Source: Pocillopora verrucosa
Taxonomy: Eukaryota; Cnidaria; Anthozoa; Scleractinia; Pocilloporidae
NCBI RefSeq assembly: GCF_036669915.1
Contig: NC_089313.1
Location: 16,111,575 to 16,175,574 of the forward strand
Length of the DNA stretch: 64,000 bases
Direction of reading: 5' to 3'
Shown here: positions 1 to 25,891 of the stretch, piece after piece
Position numbering within the stretch: position 1 is the first letter of the stretch
Layout: the number at the start of each line of letters is the position of its first letter
Position numbers and translations under genes: made by a program
Notes under the pieces: model-generated
Seen by the model: only the letters and a program-made list of their open reading frames with translations
What the model was told of the DNA's origin: nothing
Databases searched by the model: none

Positions 1-808
1 GACTTTTGTTAAAGGTCTGAAAGGTCTTAAAAAGCGAATCGTTTTCCGCGAGAAATTACTGCTTTAGAAGTGTTAATTGTTCTTCTGAAATCCGTTGGAA
101 TACATTTCACCTGTCAGTCGACTAAGTGAGTCAGTAAAAAAAATAATAATCCGGAGAAAAATATTCCAGAATAAAATGGATAAATTTAGCCTATTACCAA
201 ACGCTGAAAATAGGAAATTTCAATAGCATCTGTAGGGAAAGACTTGAATTTCGAATCAACTGCTCTGTTTTCGTTTTACAAGTTGGTTTCAATCGATACG
301 GTAGGTACCAGAAGGAACAAAATCAAAACACTAGGTTGCAATTTACATCTCATTGAACGCCCTGACTTGTAAATGGTCGCAAATGTTTGTTTTAAAAAGG
401 TGGTCATATCACGGAAAGAAATTAAGGAAACGAAATTGAAATTTTAATTTTCCATCCTAATTTCGGCGTGTGAACTCAAATTCTCGGTGTCTAGGAGAAA
501 GCTGAAGTTGAGTATTGTTTTTGAGGTCGAAATTTACTCAGTTGTGTTTGCGAAAGACTGAGACAGTCCAAACTACTTTATGAAAAAAGCAATTGCCCTG
601 ATAATGTTAAGAGCATTTTTGTAGGCGGATAAAAGCGGAACTTGGATAGTAATTTTTGAGCCTTACAATTACACGATCCTAAGTTTTTTTTCTTCGCCAC
701 AAAAAAAAATTGAAAGTTTGACAGGAGAAACTGAGCCTGCAGTAAATGTTATGGTACAGCGGTCAAAATTAAAATGATATGCGTCGAAGTCATTACGCAG
801 CAACAAAC
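1..808. other. Intergenic / upstream of UCKL1
   Basis: AT-rich DNA before the UCKL1 start codon. I see no exon, RNA gene or clear repeat in it. The only open frame longer than 60 codons runs antisense across the UCKL1 start and has no recognisable domain. The promoter and 5' leader of UCKL1 presumably lie in the last few hundred bases. Confidence 0.6.
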
Positions 809-15429
<14,621 letters not shown>

Positions 15430-16744
15430 CAAGAATCTTACGGTGTTGTCGTAAAGTACGTTCATTTTTATAAAATGTTTCGTAGAGAGAAGCTTGTTTG
15501 TTAAAACATTTAATGGACCATTTTTATTAACAAATATGTAAAATATCACTATTGTATCATTTATTATTGAAAATTACACATGATATTAAAAAGAACGCCA
15601 AACTGGTTAACTTTAGTAATAATAACATAATTTTAACAAGCTCTTCTAGAGCGTCGAAATGCACTCTGTTTCATATCTTTGGGATTGACGCTGACATTCG
15701 CAAGAGTATTTGTGAGGATATCTTATTTATTACCTTTTTTGATTGTAAAATGAACGATTATGTTAATGAACTGAAGGCGAAAAAGGATTTTTGTAATTCA
15801 AGCATTGAAGTAAAGTTGGCAACGTCTTGAATTTGATTTGTATTCCTAGTTTCTTGTCAATAAACAAAATATAAAATAAAAGTCTTTCCCATGTTCTTTA
15901 TCAGTCGCACACCCTGCGTACTTGAAATTTTCCTTTTTGCCATCTTTTTTAAGTGATGCATTTCAACGCGAAGGAGTAAGGGAAACTTTTCTCCCTACTT
16001 CTCTTGCGCTTTGTCCTTATTACAAGTCGCTCGCCGTTAGCGCTGATTTCTCAGAGTGTACGCGAAAATTTGAGACGGTGGTCAGGAACTATCAACGCCA
16101 TATCAAATCGTAACTCCTACCGCTCTAAATTGCTTGTTGCTAGAGAAACAGAAAACTTACGATAGATGTCTCCGTGTGTTAGAGAGACATGACCTCACTT
16201 TTGTCTTGGTTTAGTTTCTGAACGTCTTTTTTATAAATGAAAATATAAATCGACCGCCGTCAGCCAATCACAAGGCTTGTATTTTCTTCGCAAACTTGAC
16301 TATATGTTTTATTTTTTGTTTGTTTTTGGTGTAGGTGTAATGTGTTTTCGCAACCAGCTGTTATGAAACTAATAAAAATAGTTTATATTTGTCGTTTGTT
16401 CCTTACCATCAGCATACCCCTCAAGGTTGTAGGCAATTATTATTTTTTTTTGTGATTGATTTTTAACGAAGCATCCCTAGAAGACTGAACTTGACTTCTA
16501 CCTTTTGCATCAAAGGAGAACTATCCTCCCACTGATCTTCGCAGTTAAAACAAGGAAAATGAAGCCTGGTTGCAAACATATACATGTATGATTAGCTCCC
16601 ACTGTTATTTTTGTAAATAGTTCGCGCTCTAGTCGTTCTTGTCTACAGTGGCCCCGTTTTATTATCAATCTTTAATGTGCTTTGAAAGCTGCTCAGTTAT
16701 TGAAGTCGTTCAAGATTGATACTGTGTTCGTTTCAGTAAAATCG
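15430..16744. other. UCKL1 3' UTR and intergenic space
   Basis: The UCKL1 3' UTR probably runs to about 15,900. AATAAA signals stand at 15859-15864 and 15875-15880. A 92-codon open frame at 15552-15830 lies wholly inside this UTR and shows no domain. From about 16,100 on I see no gene. Convergent transcription of UCKL1 and the ankyrin gene meets here. Confidence 0.6.
15859..15880 (+). terminator. Polyadenylation signals of UCKL1
   Basis: Two AATAAA hexamers (15859-15864 and 15875-15880) lie about 430 bp after the UCKL1 stop codon, followed by T-rich DNA. This is the first clear signal on the plus strand after the gene. Confidence 0.6.
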
Positions 16745-18094
16745 TTAATTTTTTTCAGCTTCTAAGGATATCTCTATTCCTGGTGATTCCGTGCTCTCTC
16801 CTTTACGTACTAACTTTGCAGTCTTTTTCTTACCTGATTTCACTCTTCCTTCTGAATTTAGAGGTGATCCTGCAGTGTTTGTGTTACTCAGTGGCGAAGA
16901 AGAATTCTTCCTGTTTTTGACGGCTTTTTGCAAACCTTTAAGTCTTACGTTGATCTCGTTTATCTGCGAGAAGTTCATTTTAGATTTACCTTGCTCCGAG
17001 GGGTTTTCTTCAATGCCTTCTGTGCCTTCTTCGGCTAATGGCGGAAGAGGTTTGACCGGTTTCGGGACAAATTTATACCCTTTGCGATATGAGCTAGTGG
17101 TTTGTTGATTGAATATTCCATAAAGTCTTAATAAATCTTCCTGCACTGGCGTACAAGGAGTAAAAAAGGCAGGAACTATAATTCTATCAGGCGCAGTTAA
17201 AGGCCGATCCTTCTTCATCTTTTTCCTCTCGACAATGTCTGGAAACAGACAACTTTTCATCGCTTTTGCGCTCACAGTCTTGCGCAACTTTTGCGTTGAT
17301 TTTTCTGTCACCTTTTTATTTTCGACGGTGTAAAAAGGAGAAATAATCCGTTTTCTTTTGCGCTGCATTTCTTTTTTCCATTGTGCTGCAGTTTTATAGT
17401 GCTCCAAGTCGCATACTTCCAACGAAGCCTTTCCATCTTCAATCAAAATATCTGCACACTGGGCATGCCCTACTTTTAGTGCATGTATTAGCGGCGTTTC
17501 TCCTTTGCTATTTTGTGTATCCACACTTAAAGCGTAGTATTTCAATTTCTTAACAATCATCTTGACAATCGAAATATCTCCAACGGTAATTGCGTGAAAG
17601 AGTGCCGTGTTTCCATCGCGATCGACGGCGTTTAAATCATAGTCCACATACTGAAGAAACAGAGCGACAAGTTTTTTCCTTTTCAAAATACACGCATACG
17701 ACAAGGTGGTAAGCCCTTGTTCGTCCTGAAAATTCAGGTCAGCTCCGTTTTTTAAAAGCATCTTTGCCAAGCCGAGTGCTTTCTCTTCGTCGTCTAGGAA
17801 ACAAACTTCCATAATCACAGAACGCTTGTTTTGGCCTTTCCAGTTTATATCAGAGCCAGCTTCGATTAGCAATCGAGCTTGTCTCCAACGTTTGTTTCGA
17901 ATGGCTTGACTCAAAGCCGTCATATCGCTTAAGAAGTAACTGTTACCGATCGAACAATTTGCTATTCGCTCCTTATCGGCTAGAGAGTCAAACTTTTCAC
18001 TTTGCTGCGAGTGAATTGACTCGAAATTACAATGACACCGCAAAAGTAAAAGCATAAGTGAATAGGCAAGTACAGTATGCTTAATTCTGGCCAA
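16745..18094 (-). CDS. Intronless ankyrin-repeat protein
   Basis: Single uninterrupted 449-codon frame. Residues about 58-235 hold five to six ankyrin repeats; clear repeat cores are ARLLIEAGSDIN, AKMLLKNGADLNFQDEQG, LNAVDRDGNTALFHAI and SKGETPLIHALKVGHAQCAD. The order of the repeats resembles the ANKRD34 group, but I cannot assign orthology. The second half is Lys/Arg-rich (RKRKR near 252) with a Pro-rich stretch near 355-370 and a Ser-rich basic tail, suggesting a disordered, possibly nuclear region. The first 22 residues are hydrophobic and look like a signal peptide, which is odd for a cytosolic ankyrin protein. Translation from Met58 would remove it and begin right at the first repeat. 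The absence of introns among intron-rich neighbours suggests a retrocopy origin. A minus-strand AATAAA lies at about 16,659-16,664. Confidence 0.8.
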   Translation of the reverse strand: MARIKHTVLAYSLMLLLLRCHCNFESIHSQQSEKFDSLADKERIANCSIGNSYFLSDMTALSQAIRNKRWRQARLLIEAGSDINWKGQNKRSVIMEVCFLDDEEKALGLAKMLLKNGADLNFQDEQGLTTLSYACILKRKKLVALFLQYVDYDLNAVDRDGNTALFHAITVGDISIVKMIVKKLKYYALSVDTQNSKGETPLIHALKVGHAQCADILIEDGKASLEVCDLEHYKTAAQWKKEMQRKRKRIISPFYTVENKKVTEKSTQKLRKTVSAKAMKSCLFPDIVERKKMKKDRPLTAPDRIIVPAFFTPCTPVQEDLLRLYGIFNQQTTSSYRKGYKFVPKPVKPLPPLAEEGTEGIEENPSEQGKSKMNFSQINEINVRLKGLQKAVKNRKNSSSPLSNTNTAGSPLNSEGRVKSGKKKTAKLVRKGESTESPGIEISLEAEKN

Positions 18095-19114
18095 TGGGGT
18101 GCAAAATAGATAACTACAGACAGGTGATACCGCACCGTGAATTATTTATTTTCCTAATAAGTCTGACTTTTGCGTGCGGGAGGGCGAAGACCATAACAAA
18201 GCGCGAAATTTTCTTCATTTTGATTCACGGAGAAAGAAAAATTTTAAGACAGACGAAAGACAAAAACTTGAAAGCTTTTCCTTTTAACATAGACATGTTG
18301 GGTGCCCCAATGATAGATTTTTTGCCCTTTCAGTAAATACAAAGAATAGAACAAAAAAATGTCTTTCAAAACATTTATTTTAAACAACGTCAAGGCGCTA
18401 CATTGACATAGGCAAATTTTAATTTAAACATTTCTTGTTTTGATTCAAAGGATTTAAATTTTGCATATAAATTTATTTACAATAATAGCGATAAATTTTT
18501 GTAACCAATTTGTTGGGGATATTTTGATTTACTCCTGATATTGGTTTGCCACATTTTATTAAGATTTTGGCACTTTTTTAATCGCTCTGTTTTAAAAGAA
18601 ACATTTTAATTGCCGCACGGTTTTTCCTGGGAAAAGGAGACAGAAAGATCGGTCATCGACGGTTAAATTTAACGCAAAGGTTGTATTTTATCAAGGAATC
18701 CTTTTGCAAAGGAAGAAATGCATTGTCTTAAAAGAGAGAGTACATATTATCAGCTCTGTAGGATTGAAAAAAAAACAACGGTAAACTATGAACCAAGTTC
18801 GCATGAAAAACGAGAAAATTTGGCAAACTTTAAAGATTGTTTGCTAAATTTCCTAAACGAAAAAAAAACAAGACGTAGCCTCTTGAATCGTTCAGCTGAA
18901 AATTGTCAAAAATATGGTATACTATTAACGGGAAAATCGGAAGCTGATCTTAGATAAGTATGTTGGATGAGCCGCCTTGGACGTTGGTCACCGAATATGT
19001 AGCTTATTTGAAGTAAGTTTCTTTCAACGCAGCTACTGCTGGAAAAGTACTGAAGGTACAAGTGATTGCACAAGAACAAACATGGCGGCGAACATGTGAG
19101 AGAACAAATTTGGA
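18095..19114. other. Divergent intergenic region, ankyrin gene and LTV1
   Basis: About 1 kb between two divergently transcribed genes, so it must hold both promoters. A 79-codon plus-strand open frame at 18718-18957 is low in complexity (Lys- and Asn-rich) and has no known domain. The ATGGCGGC motif and the short upstream ORF of LTV1 are at its right end. Nothing else is recognised. Confidence 0.55.
19082..19099 (+). promoter_or_regulatory. LTV1 upstream ORF (5 codons) within a YY1-like motif
   Basis: The motif aacaaacatggcggc (19075-19089) carries an ATG that opens a frame reading M-A-A-N-M-stop. The second ATG (19094) is directly followed by TGA, a start-stop element. The uORF ends 15 bases before the LTV1 start codon at 19115. 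uORFs of this kind usually lower initiation at the next AUG; whether the transcript includes both ATGs is inferred. Confidence 0.5.
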
Positions 19115-22100
19115 ATGGTAAGCTTTTTGTGACGATTTTTTAAGTCTGTTCTATTTACATATCATATCTCTTGTATAAAAAAATTAGCAATGTAGCTGTG
19201 TCTCTCATAGGGGAAGAAAAAGAAGCCGTTTATTGACAAGAGAAGTGCTCACAGTTTTCAACTTGTGCATCGGAGTCAAAAAGATCCCTTACAAGCGGAC
19301 GAGGAGAGTTCTAAACATGTGTTACTACCGCTCGATTCTTCAAGTCAGGCATGTATTATCATCTAATTCTTGAAATTAAAGTTCTAGGATCTAAGCATTT
19401 ATCAAATTTATCATCGGTCTGAAAAGGTCTGTAAACAACAGTCTTAAAAACACAGCACATGTTCCTCGGGTATAACAGCACTATTTGGTGTGAAAAAGTT
19501 TTGAAAGTTCTTCACGGTAAGTTTCATCAAGTTTCATAAAAAATGTTGAATTTGATTTTATTAGTTCAAAGACATTAGTGATAAACATTTACCGTTAATT
19601 TTTTCTAAGAAAAATTTGTGTTTGTGGAAAGAAACAATGGTCATTTGATAATAATATGACATTTGAGAATGTAGTTGTTAAATAAAAAGAACAGCTATTT
19701 AGTTGGTTTTTGTGTCTGAAATGTTACCAACTCAAACTGAATGTGCCAGATAAAGTTAAGTGATATGACTTTTTCATCCAGGTCTTAAATTGTAAATAAT
19801 CAGGCCATACAATTCATTGATACTCTAACATTTAAACCATCTGCTATAGAAATGTTGTTTATTAACATATATGTTACCCTGAAATTGAGTGAATAATTAT
19901 TTGCTTTACTTACATTCAGGATTCAAGTCAAATAGACTCCATGTAAGTATATTTATAATATTTTATTAAACAAATGAGATGCCACAAGGAATTTGATTAG
20001 TTAAAATCATTTATTGCACTGGTAAACTCATGAAAGAATTGAATTTTGTTTCAGAACAGCTTGGGATGTTGGGAGAACACTTGAAAAGTGTGTTAATCAC
20101 TCACCTCTAGCTTGTGATTGACATACTTTTCATGAGTTTCCCAACATCCTGTTTAGGTAATTACACTGGTAAAAAATAGAAAGTACAGTCAATTGCTTAA
20201 AGTATTAATATACTTGTAATCATAATTCATCCAATTGATTGTGGTGACTTTATAAAAACCTTTTTACATGCATGATCTAGTACCAGATGCTACAGTTCTT
20301 CACTAGAAAATCCTCTATCCTCTGTAATAGTCTTCTTAACCCTTTGACTCCCAAGATCTGACTGTTAATTCTCCCCTCTAGCTGTTATACATTTCCTTGT
20401 GGATCAGTTATGATAATTTAGTGTTAGATCATAATAACAACTTTTACCTAATGAGTTGGAGTTTTCTCAATACCTGTTTGTGGGATAATATATGGATATT
20501 ATAGGGAGAAATTCCATGTTAATTACATCTGGGAGCAAAAGGATTAACAATCTTTAGTTGACATCCATATGTAAACAAAGGGAAAAATTCAAGAAAACCA
20601 AACAAAACAAACTAGAAGAGCCAAAAGAAAAAAAGGAAGAACAAACAAAAAAAACAAGTTAAATTAATGTCTTTAATACTAAGGTTGTTGTCCTTATTTG
20701 TAACATTGTACTTTTTTATTTTCCTGTTTATACACCAGACCAGTGTGATATGGTAATTACTGTAACTTCTGAATTTTGTACTGCATTAATATCACTTTAT
20801 TGATGTTGCTATTAATATTATTGCAATTGTTTCTTCAGTGATGAGCATAAAAAGAAGGAGGAGGAAAGACAGCATGGGATTTTCTTTGACGATGACTACA
20901 ATTACTTGCAGCATCTTAAACCTCGCACAAACTTTACTTTGGAACCACTCCCTGATAATGTGACTGTAATTGAAGCCAAGAAAACTTCAGATCATGTGGA
21001 GGTAAGTTGCATTTTCTCAGACTTCACTGTTAACAACACTTTGCCCTTTCATCACAAGTTGATTTCACTCAACATACTTTTGATGTTAAAATTAACTGAA
21101 TTTGATTTAATTCTCTTTTTCTAGTTTGGTAAAGTCAAATTACCAACTGAAGTGTTTGCCTCCAGATATGAAGAAGAAGAGGGAATGCTTAATCTTGCTG
21201 CACCAGTGTCAGGTGATTAACAGATATCTCTTTTCTCTCTTGAGTTGGCCTGACCATGTACACAATGGGGAATAAAATTGTGTGTTTAGTCTAAACTGCA
21301 AAACAGCCATATTTTTGCATTGTTCAGGGCAATGTACACTTACTGCTATGTTAATCCTTTAACACCCATGAGTGACTGAGACAGAATTTCTCCTTACAAT
21401 ATCAATACACTATCAAGCAGATCCAATACCAAATTCTCCAAACTAATGTCAAAAGAACTATATGGCAGACAGTAAGGAGAATTACTAATGAGATCTTGGG
21501 AGGTAAAGGGTTAAGGTGTAGAGAGAGTGTAATAACAGGGTAAGGATGTGAAAAGTCATTCATAGTAGCGAATGTGAAGCTGTGCACATTACATCCAAGG
21601 ATTCCTAATACAAGTTCTTTGAATGCATAACTACTGATCATTATATTGATTTCATTTGGTTTCCATATTTTTCATTTTAGGTCCTCGCCCAGACTTGGAT
21701 CCTGATATTGTAGCTGCCTTAGATGATGCGCTTGATTTGAATGACCCTGATAACATTTTAGAGGATGATTTTATGTTGAAGGTAATGGCGATGTCTTTTA
21801 AGAGGGTTTTTTTTTTTTAAGAAATCTAGTAGCATGAGAATAGTGTTAAGTGTTTAAAAAAAAATAAATTTGTATTTTTTCTTTTGTTCAGGCAAATGAT
21901 GAACATGCATGTTATGAAAGGTTAGTACTTTTTTGGTAGACCATGTGAAATACTTGTACCTTGCAAGTCAAACACACTTTGAACTCTAAACAATTTTTCC
22001 TGAATACTTGTTGTTTCAAAGATATTTTGTTCTTTAAACCAAAGTTTACAAGTTACAAAATAATCTTGTTTTGTATGAAGAGGAACTTTTTTTGTTTTTT

Positions 22101-25100
22101 GGAGACTTTTGCTGTTACTCTCTATTACAAAGTTTACTGTGTGACAGATTCTTTGTGGACAACTTGGTACTGGTAAATATTTAGATGGTCTTGAATTACT
22201 CTGCAGTGAGTAATGCAAAAATGTAAATGTTCTTCTTTGCAGTGATGACGACTTGATTAAGAGTGATGATGAAGATGAAAGTGATGAGGATGATTACCCT
22301 TCAGATGAGGCTGATGAGTCAGATGATGGAATGTCGTATTTTGAGGAAGAGGAAACTAAATCAAGATTTACAAGCTATTCCATGACATCATCTGTAATAA
22401 GGAGGAATGAAGGTTAGAGTGACAAGCAGACAGACAGACAGTTACAAGCAGACAGACAAGTGGTCAGACAAAAAGACAAAGAAAGAGACAGACAAACCAA
22501 TAAACAGACAGATAGGCAGAACACAGAAAACTAACAGTTCAAAAATATCAAGAAAAGGGGAATTTTTATGTCATTGAACATTTTGTAAGGAAACTTATTA
22601 TGTTTATTATAATTTTCATAACTCAAGTCTGGTTATTTTCTTTCTAGGTTTGCAACTTATCGATGAGAGATTTGAAAAGGTACTCTTTTCGTCTAACTCC
22701 CTTCTTACAATAATGATAATCTATATACTCCAGTTTAAAGATACTAACATCACTTACATAATAAGTAGTACTTACAAAACAATCATGATTTGCACTTACT
22801 AATGTCCATAAACTTATATTTTTTATCATACACTTATGGGTGGACCTGGTAATATTTTGATCCATAGAACTTATGTTGTTATTTGATTGATATTTATGTT
22901 TTTAGTTGATGGAGGAATATGATGAAGATGAGATTGGAGCACTGGATCATGAAGAGTTAGAAGGCTCCATTCAGCCAGACAGTAAAAGGCTCAATGCTCT
23001 TGCTGAAGAATTCATTGAAAGCCAACAAGTACAAGAGTGAGTTCTAAAAAACTGATTAACTTGGTGACAATTGAGTGATGGGCATTGCATGATAATAACA
23101 GGAGCAGTGAACTCTACTCAGGGCCACAATGCCACCCATTGGATATCATCAGGGTTCTTAGTAAGATTTGAAGTAGGTGTCTGCTCAACCTGAAGTAGGT
23201 GGCATTAACACATTGGGGGGTCTAGAGGCATGCTCCCCGGGAAAATTTTGAAATATGGAAGCTCAGAAACATAATTTCCAGCCTTTTGGGCATCAAATTT
23301 TTTGCGTCTGAGTGCACTTGGTCACCATTTTTTTAAAAAAGGAGAGACTGTGTAGGTCTGGAATTAGATATTTCAACTTTGAAGGGCTGGGCACAAGTGA
23401 ATGTTGCTTACCAGGATGCTTACATCTTTGAAAACATGGCAGTTGTCACATATCAAAGCACCAGCATGTGTGTTTTCTTTTTGTCTTATATTGTACAAGA
23501 TATGGCAATAAAAACTCACAAACATGGAAGGAAGGTGAATAGGGATATGTAAATTTATTGGTCCATCCTATGGCCTAAGTGTTGACCAGGTGATTTACAA
23601 AAATTGTATTTTACAGTTCCACCTATGCATATTTAGTTATTATTTACTTACTGCGAATTATTTCTCCTAGTTTGTCTGATGTTAAGGAGAGTATACTGGT
23701 CAGAGGCCATGATAAGAATGAAGACAGTGACAGTTCTCCAGATGAACTGGTCAAAGTTGCAGAGGAGCCAAAGGAGAAATGGGACTGTGAATCCATTTTA
23801 AGTGAGTATTTATGTAGGAAAATAATTATTAGCCTAATGTTTTGTGATATGAAGGAGTTAGGGTTTTTCAAATCTCAAAAAGTTTAGCTCAGTTTTTCAA
23901 CTTCACCTGTTTTAACATTGCTATGAAGAACAAATAGAACGCCAGCATTTATTTTTTTCTGTTGTTCTGTATGGTGTCATAAAGAACATATCAGGCCATA
24001 CTTGCACTTGTTGATACCCTGAGATAAAATGACATCCCATCTTTAAAAATAACTTGTTGGTTTTTAAAAGAATGTATTTATTTTTATTATTTTATGATCC
24101 ACTGTTAGTCAGCAGACTGGTGTTCTTTGTTCACTGGTTTAGCGTTACACTTGTGGGACAGTGACTAAGTCACGACTCTTGTAACTGAGCTCCTTGTTTT
24201 AAGGTGCATCTGTTACTTCTGAGTGTGATTTTGTTCTTTTGCTTCTTTACAATTTAGTTTGTGTTGTGCTGTTTAACACACACTCTGAGAAGTGGAGAGA
24301 CAGTTTTAGATTACAACAATTTCGTCACTTTTTGTAAAAGGACAGAAATGATTAAGATGTTAGCCTTTTAACAATCTAATGTAAATAAATTTTTACCATC
24401 ATCACTATTAGGTACTTATTCAAACCTGTACAATCATCCCAAACTGATTAAAGACACTCCAAGGGTGAGTTTCTTATCACTTTAATTTGCTTATTTATAA
24501 ATTTACAAACGGTTTTTTTTTTAAGCATTATAAGTATTTTTTGATTATTTTCCCGTTTGACAAAGTTCTTTGGCGTATGAGTCCTGTTTTGTGATAGGAT
24601 AGAATCAAGAAGACAACTGACAATTTTCAACATTAATACGGGATTGTGATTGGTTTAGAAAAATCACACCAGTTGGTAGACCAATCAGATTAGACAAAAA
24701 CTAATCAATCAATGGATGTGTACTTTGAGTTCTCATTGGCTTCTTGTGGTATTTGCCTTCGGTGACGTGTGTTTACTTTGAGTTCTCATTGGCCCTTTGT
24801 AATAATTTCCTTGCTCTGATTGGCTTTCCTGCGCTCTTCGACGGTGAAGTGTGTTTACTCTGAGTTCTCATTGGCTCCTTACGATAATTGCCTGCTCTGA
24901 TTATCTTTCCCGCGCTTTATTTCGATGAGGTATTTTTACTTCGAGTTCCTTATGATGTTTGGGTTTCTCGCGCTTTACGTCGGTGACGAGTGTCTACTTT
25001 AAGTTCTCATTGGCTCCTTATGATAGCTGGCTCTTCTATGATTGGTTGTTGTGGCTACTTCGGTTTTTACTTTACTGTTTTTGGTTCCCTTTAAGGTGAA

Positions 25101-25891
25101 GCCGATAAAACTATCCAAGGCTGGTATTCCACTTGGTGTGCTTTCGCAATTCGGCGTATCCAACAAGAATGTGCAAGCCGGCGAACGCAGCGATACAGAG
25201 GAGACAGAAAAGCATGTTTCTCGCAACACGGTCAGAAGCAAAGACGAAACTAAAGAAGAGAAAAAACATAGGAAACAAGAAATCAAGAACGATAGAAAGG
25301 TTGGTATTCTTTTAAATGAAGAATTTCCCACATTTCTTTACACATGTTTTACGTAGGGCGAAACACTGAGGAAACTCTGCAACTGTGCTACGGTTTGTGT
25401 TTCCTGAAATAAAGTGACCCTAAGGGTTAGCTCCTTAGTTGCAGTCCTCTCTATCATCACTGAAAATCCATGTTCCTTCTTAGCCTAGTACAGCCTCTGT
25501 ATTTGTTATTTTTCTCTTACTTAAATAATATTTTCTGGTCTCCTTAAATCTGAGGTTGATGCTGCAGATCGTAGATCGCAAACTACACATCCTTTGGTTT
25601 AAAGTAACTTGCGCCTTGCGTTCTTTTCTTATTACTTATTCATTTACAACTGTATATTTTTTTTGTGTAGAAGCGCTCAGGTTTTGTTTTGACGGCGTTT
25701 AGTTTTCAAACACTTGCCATGCCTAAAGGCAAAGAAATAAACAGAACTGACTTAAATTTGTATTTTTTTTTTTCGTTTACTAGGTGCGACGGATGGAAAA
25801 GAAAGCGAATAAGATTGCTTTCAAATCCGAAAAGCAAAGACAAGAGCAGTCCATGCTGAATACAAAACAACAACAGGGAAAGAAGCTCTGA
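19115..25891 (+). CDS. LTV1: LTV1 ribosome biogenesis factor
   Basis: LTV1 joins late pre-40S particles with ENP1/RPS3, where its phosphorylation and release allow the small-subunit beak to form, before and after nuclear export. Exons: 19115-19117, 19211-19348, 19920-19942, 20839-21001, 21125-21212, 21681-21781, 21892-21920, 22243-22412, 22648-22679, 22906-23036, 23671-23801, 24412-24464, 25096-25299, 25784-25891; 1374 nt, 457 aa, close to the family's usual ~475. Family signatures in order: GKKKKPFIDKR with FQLVHRSQKDPL at the N terminus, GIFFDDDYNYLQHL, APVSGPRPDLDPDIVAALDD, an Asp/Glu/Ser-rich stretch, ETKSRFTSYSMTSSVIRRNE, DDEIGALD, EKWDCES followed by TYSNLYNHP, and a basic C terminus. 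Exon 1 codes only for the start Met. Intron 2 (19349-19919) uses a GC donor (CAG|GCATGT); the nearby GT would break the frame. Confidence 0.96.
20336..20547 (+). repeat. Foldback/MITE-like repeat, family A
   Basis: One of the best-preserved family A copies, in LTV1 intron 3. Ends are ttaaccctttgactcccaag and ctgggagcaaaaggattaa. Internal blocks are ctagctgttatacatttcct and gataatatatggatattata. Confidence 0.75.
21352..21515 (+). repeat. Foldback/MITE-like repeat, shortened family A
   Basis: A 164-bp copy with ends ttaatcctttaacacccatg and cttgggaggtaaagggttaa. It is shorter than other family A members and its left half looks like family B (ttctccttacaatatca), so it may be a chimera of the two. 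It lies in LTV1 intron 5. Confidence 0.6.
22417..22520 (+). repeat. GACA-type microsatellite
   Basis: Imperfect repeat of GACA/CAGA units over about 100 bp, starting a few bases after LTV1 exon 8. It is purine-rich on the plus strand and very close to the 5' splice site at 22412. Confidence 0.8.
24718..25040 (+). repeat. Degenerate tandem repeat with CATTGG blocks
   Basis: Four to five imperfect copies of a unit reading roughly gtgtgtttact..gagttctcattggc followed by ccttatgat and cccgcgctttac, at about 24718, 24762, 24846, 24925 and 24983. CATTGG is an inverted CCAAT box. The array fills the end of the LTV1 intron up to 55 bp before exon 13. Similar blocks recur at 48840-48890 and 63815-63870. 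Confidence 0.65.

Noticed and set aside
16791..17108. 105-codon plus-strand open frame
   Set aside because: It is antisense to the ankyrin gene, whose repeats are clear in the minus-strand frame.
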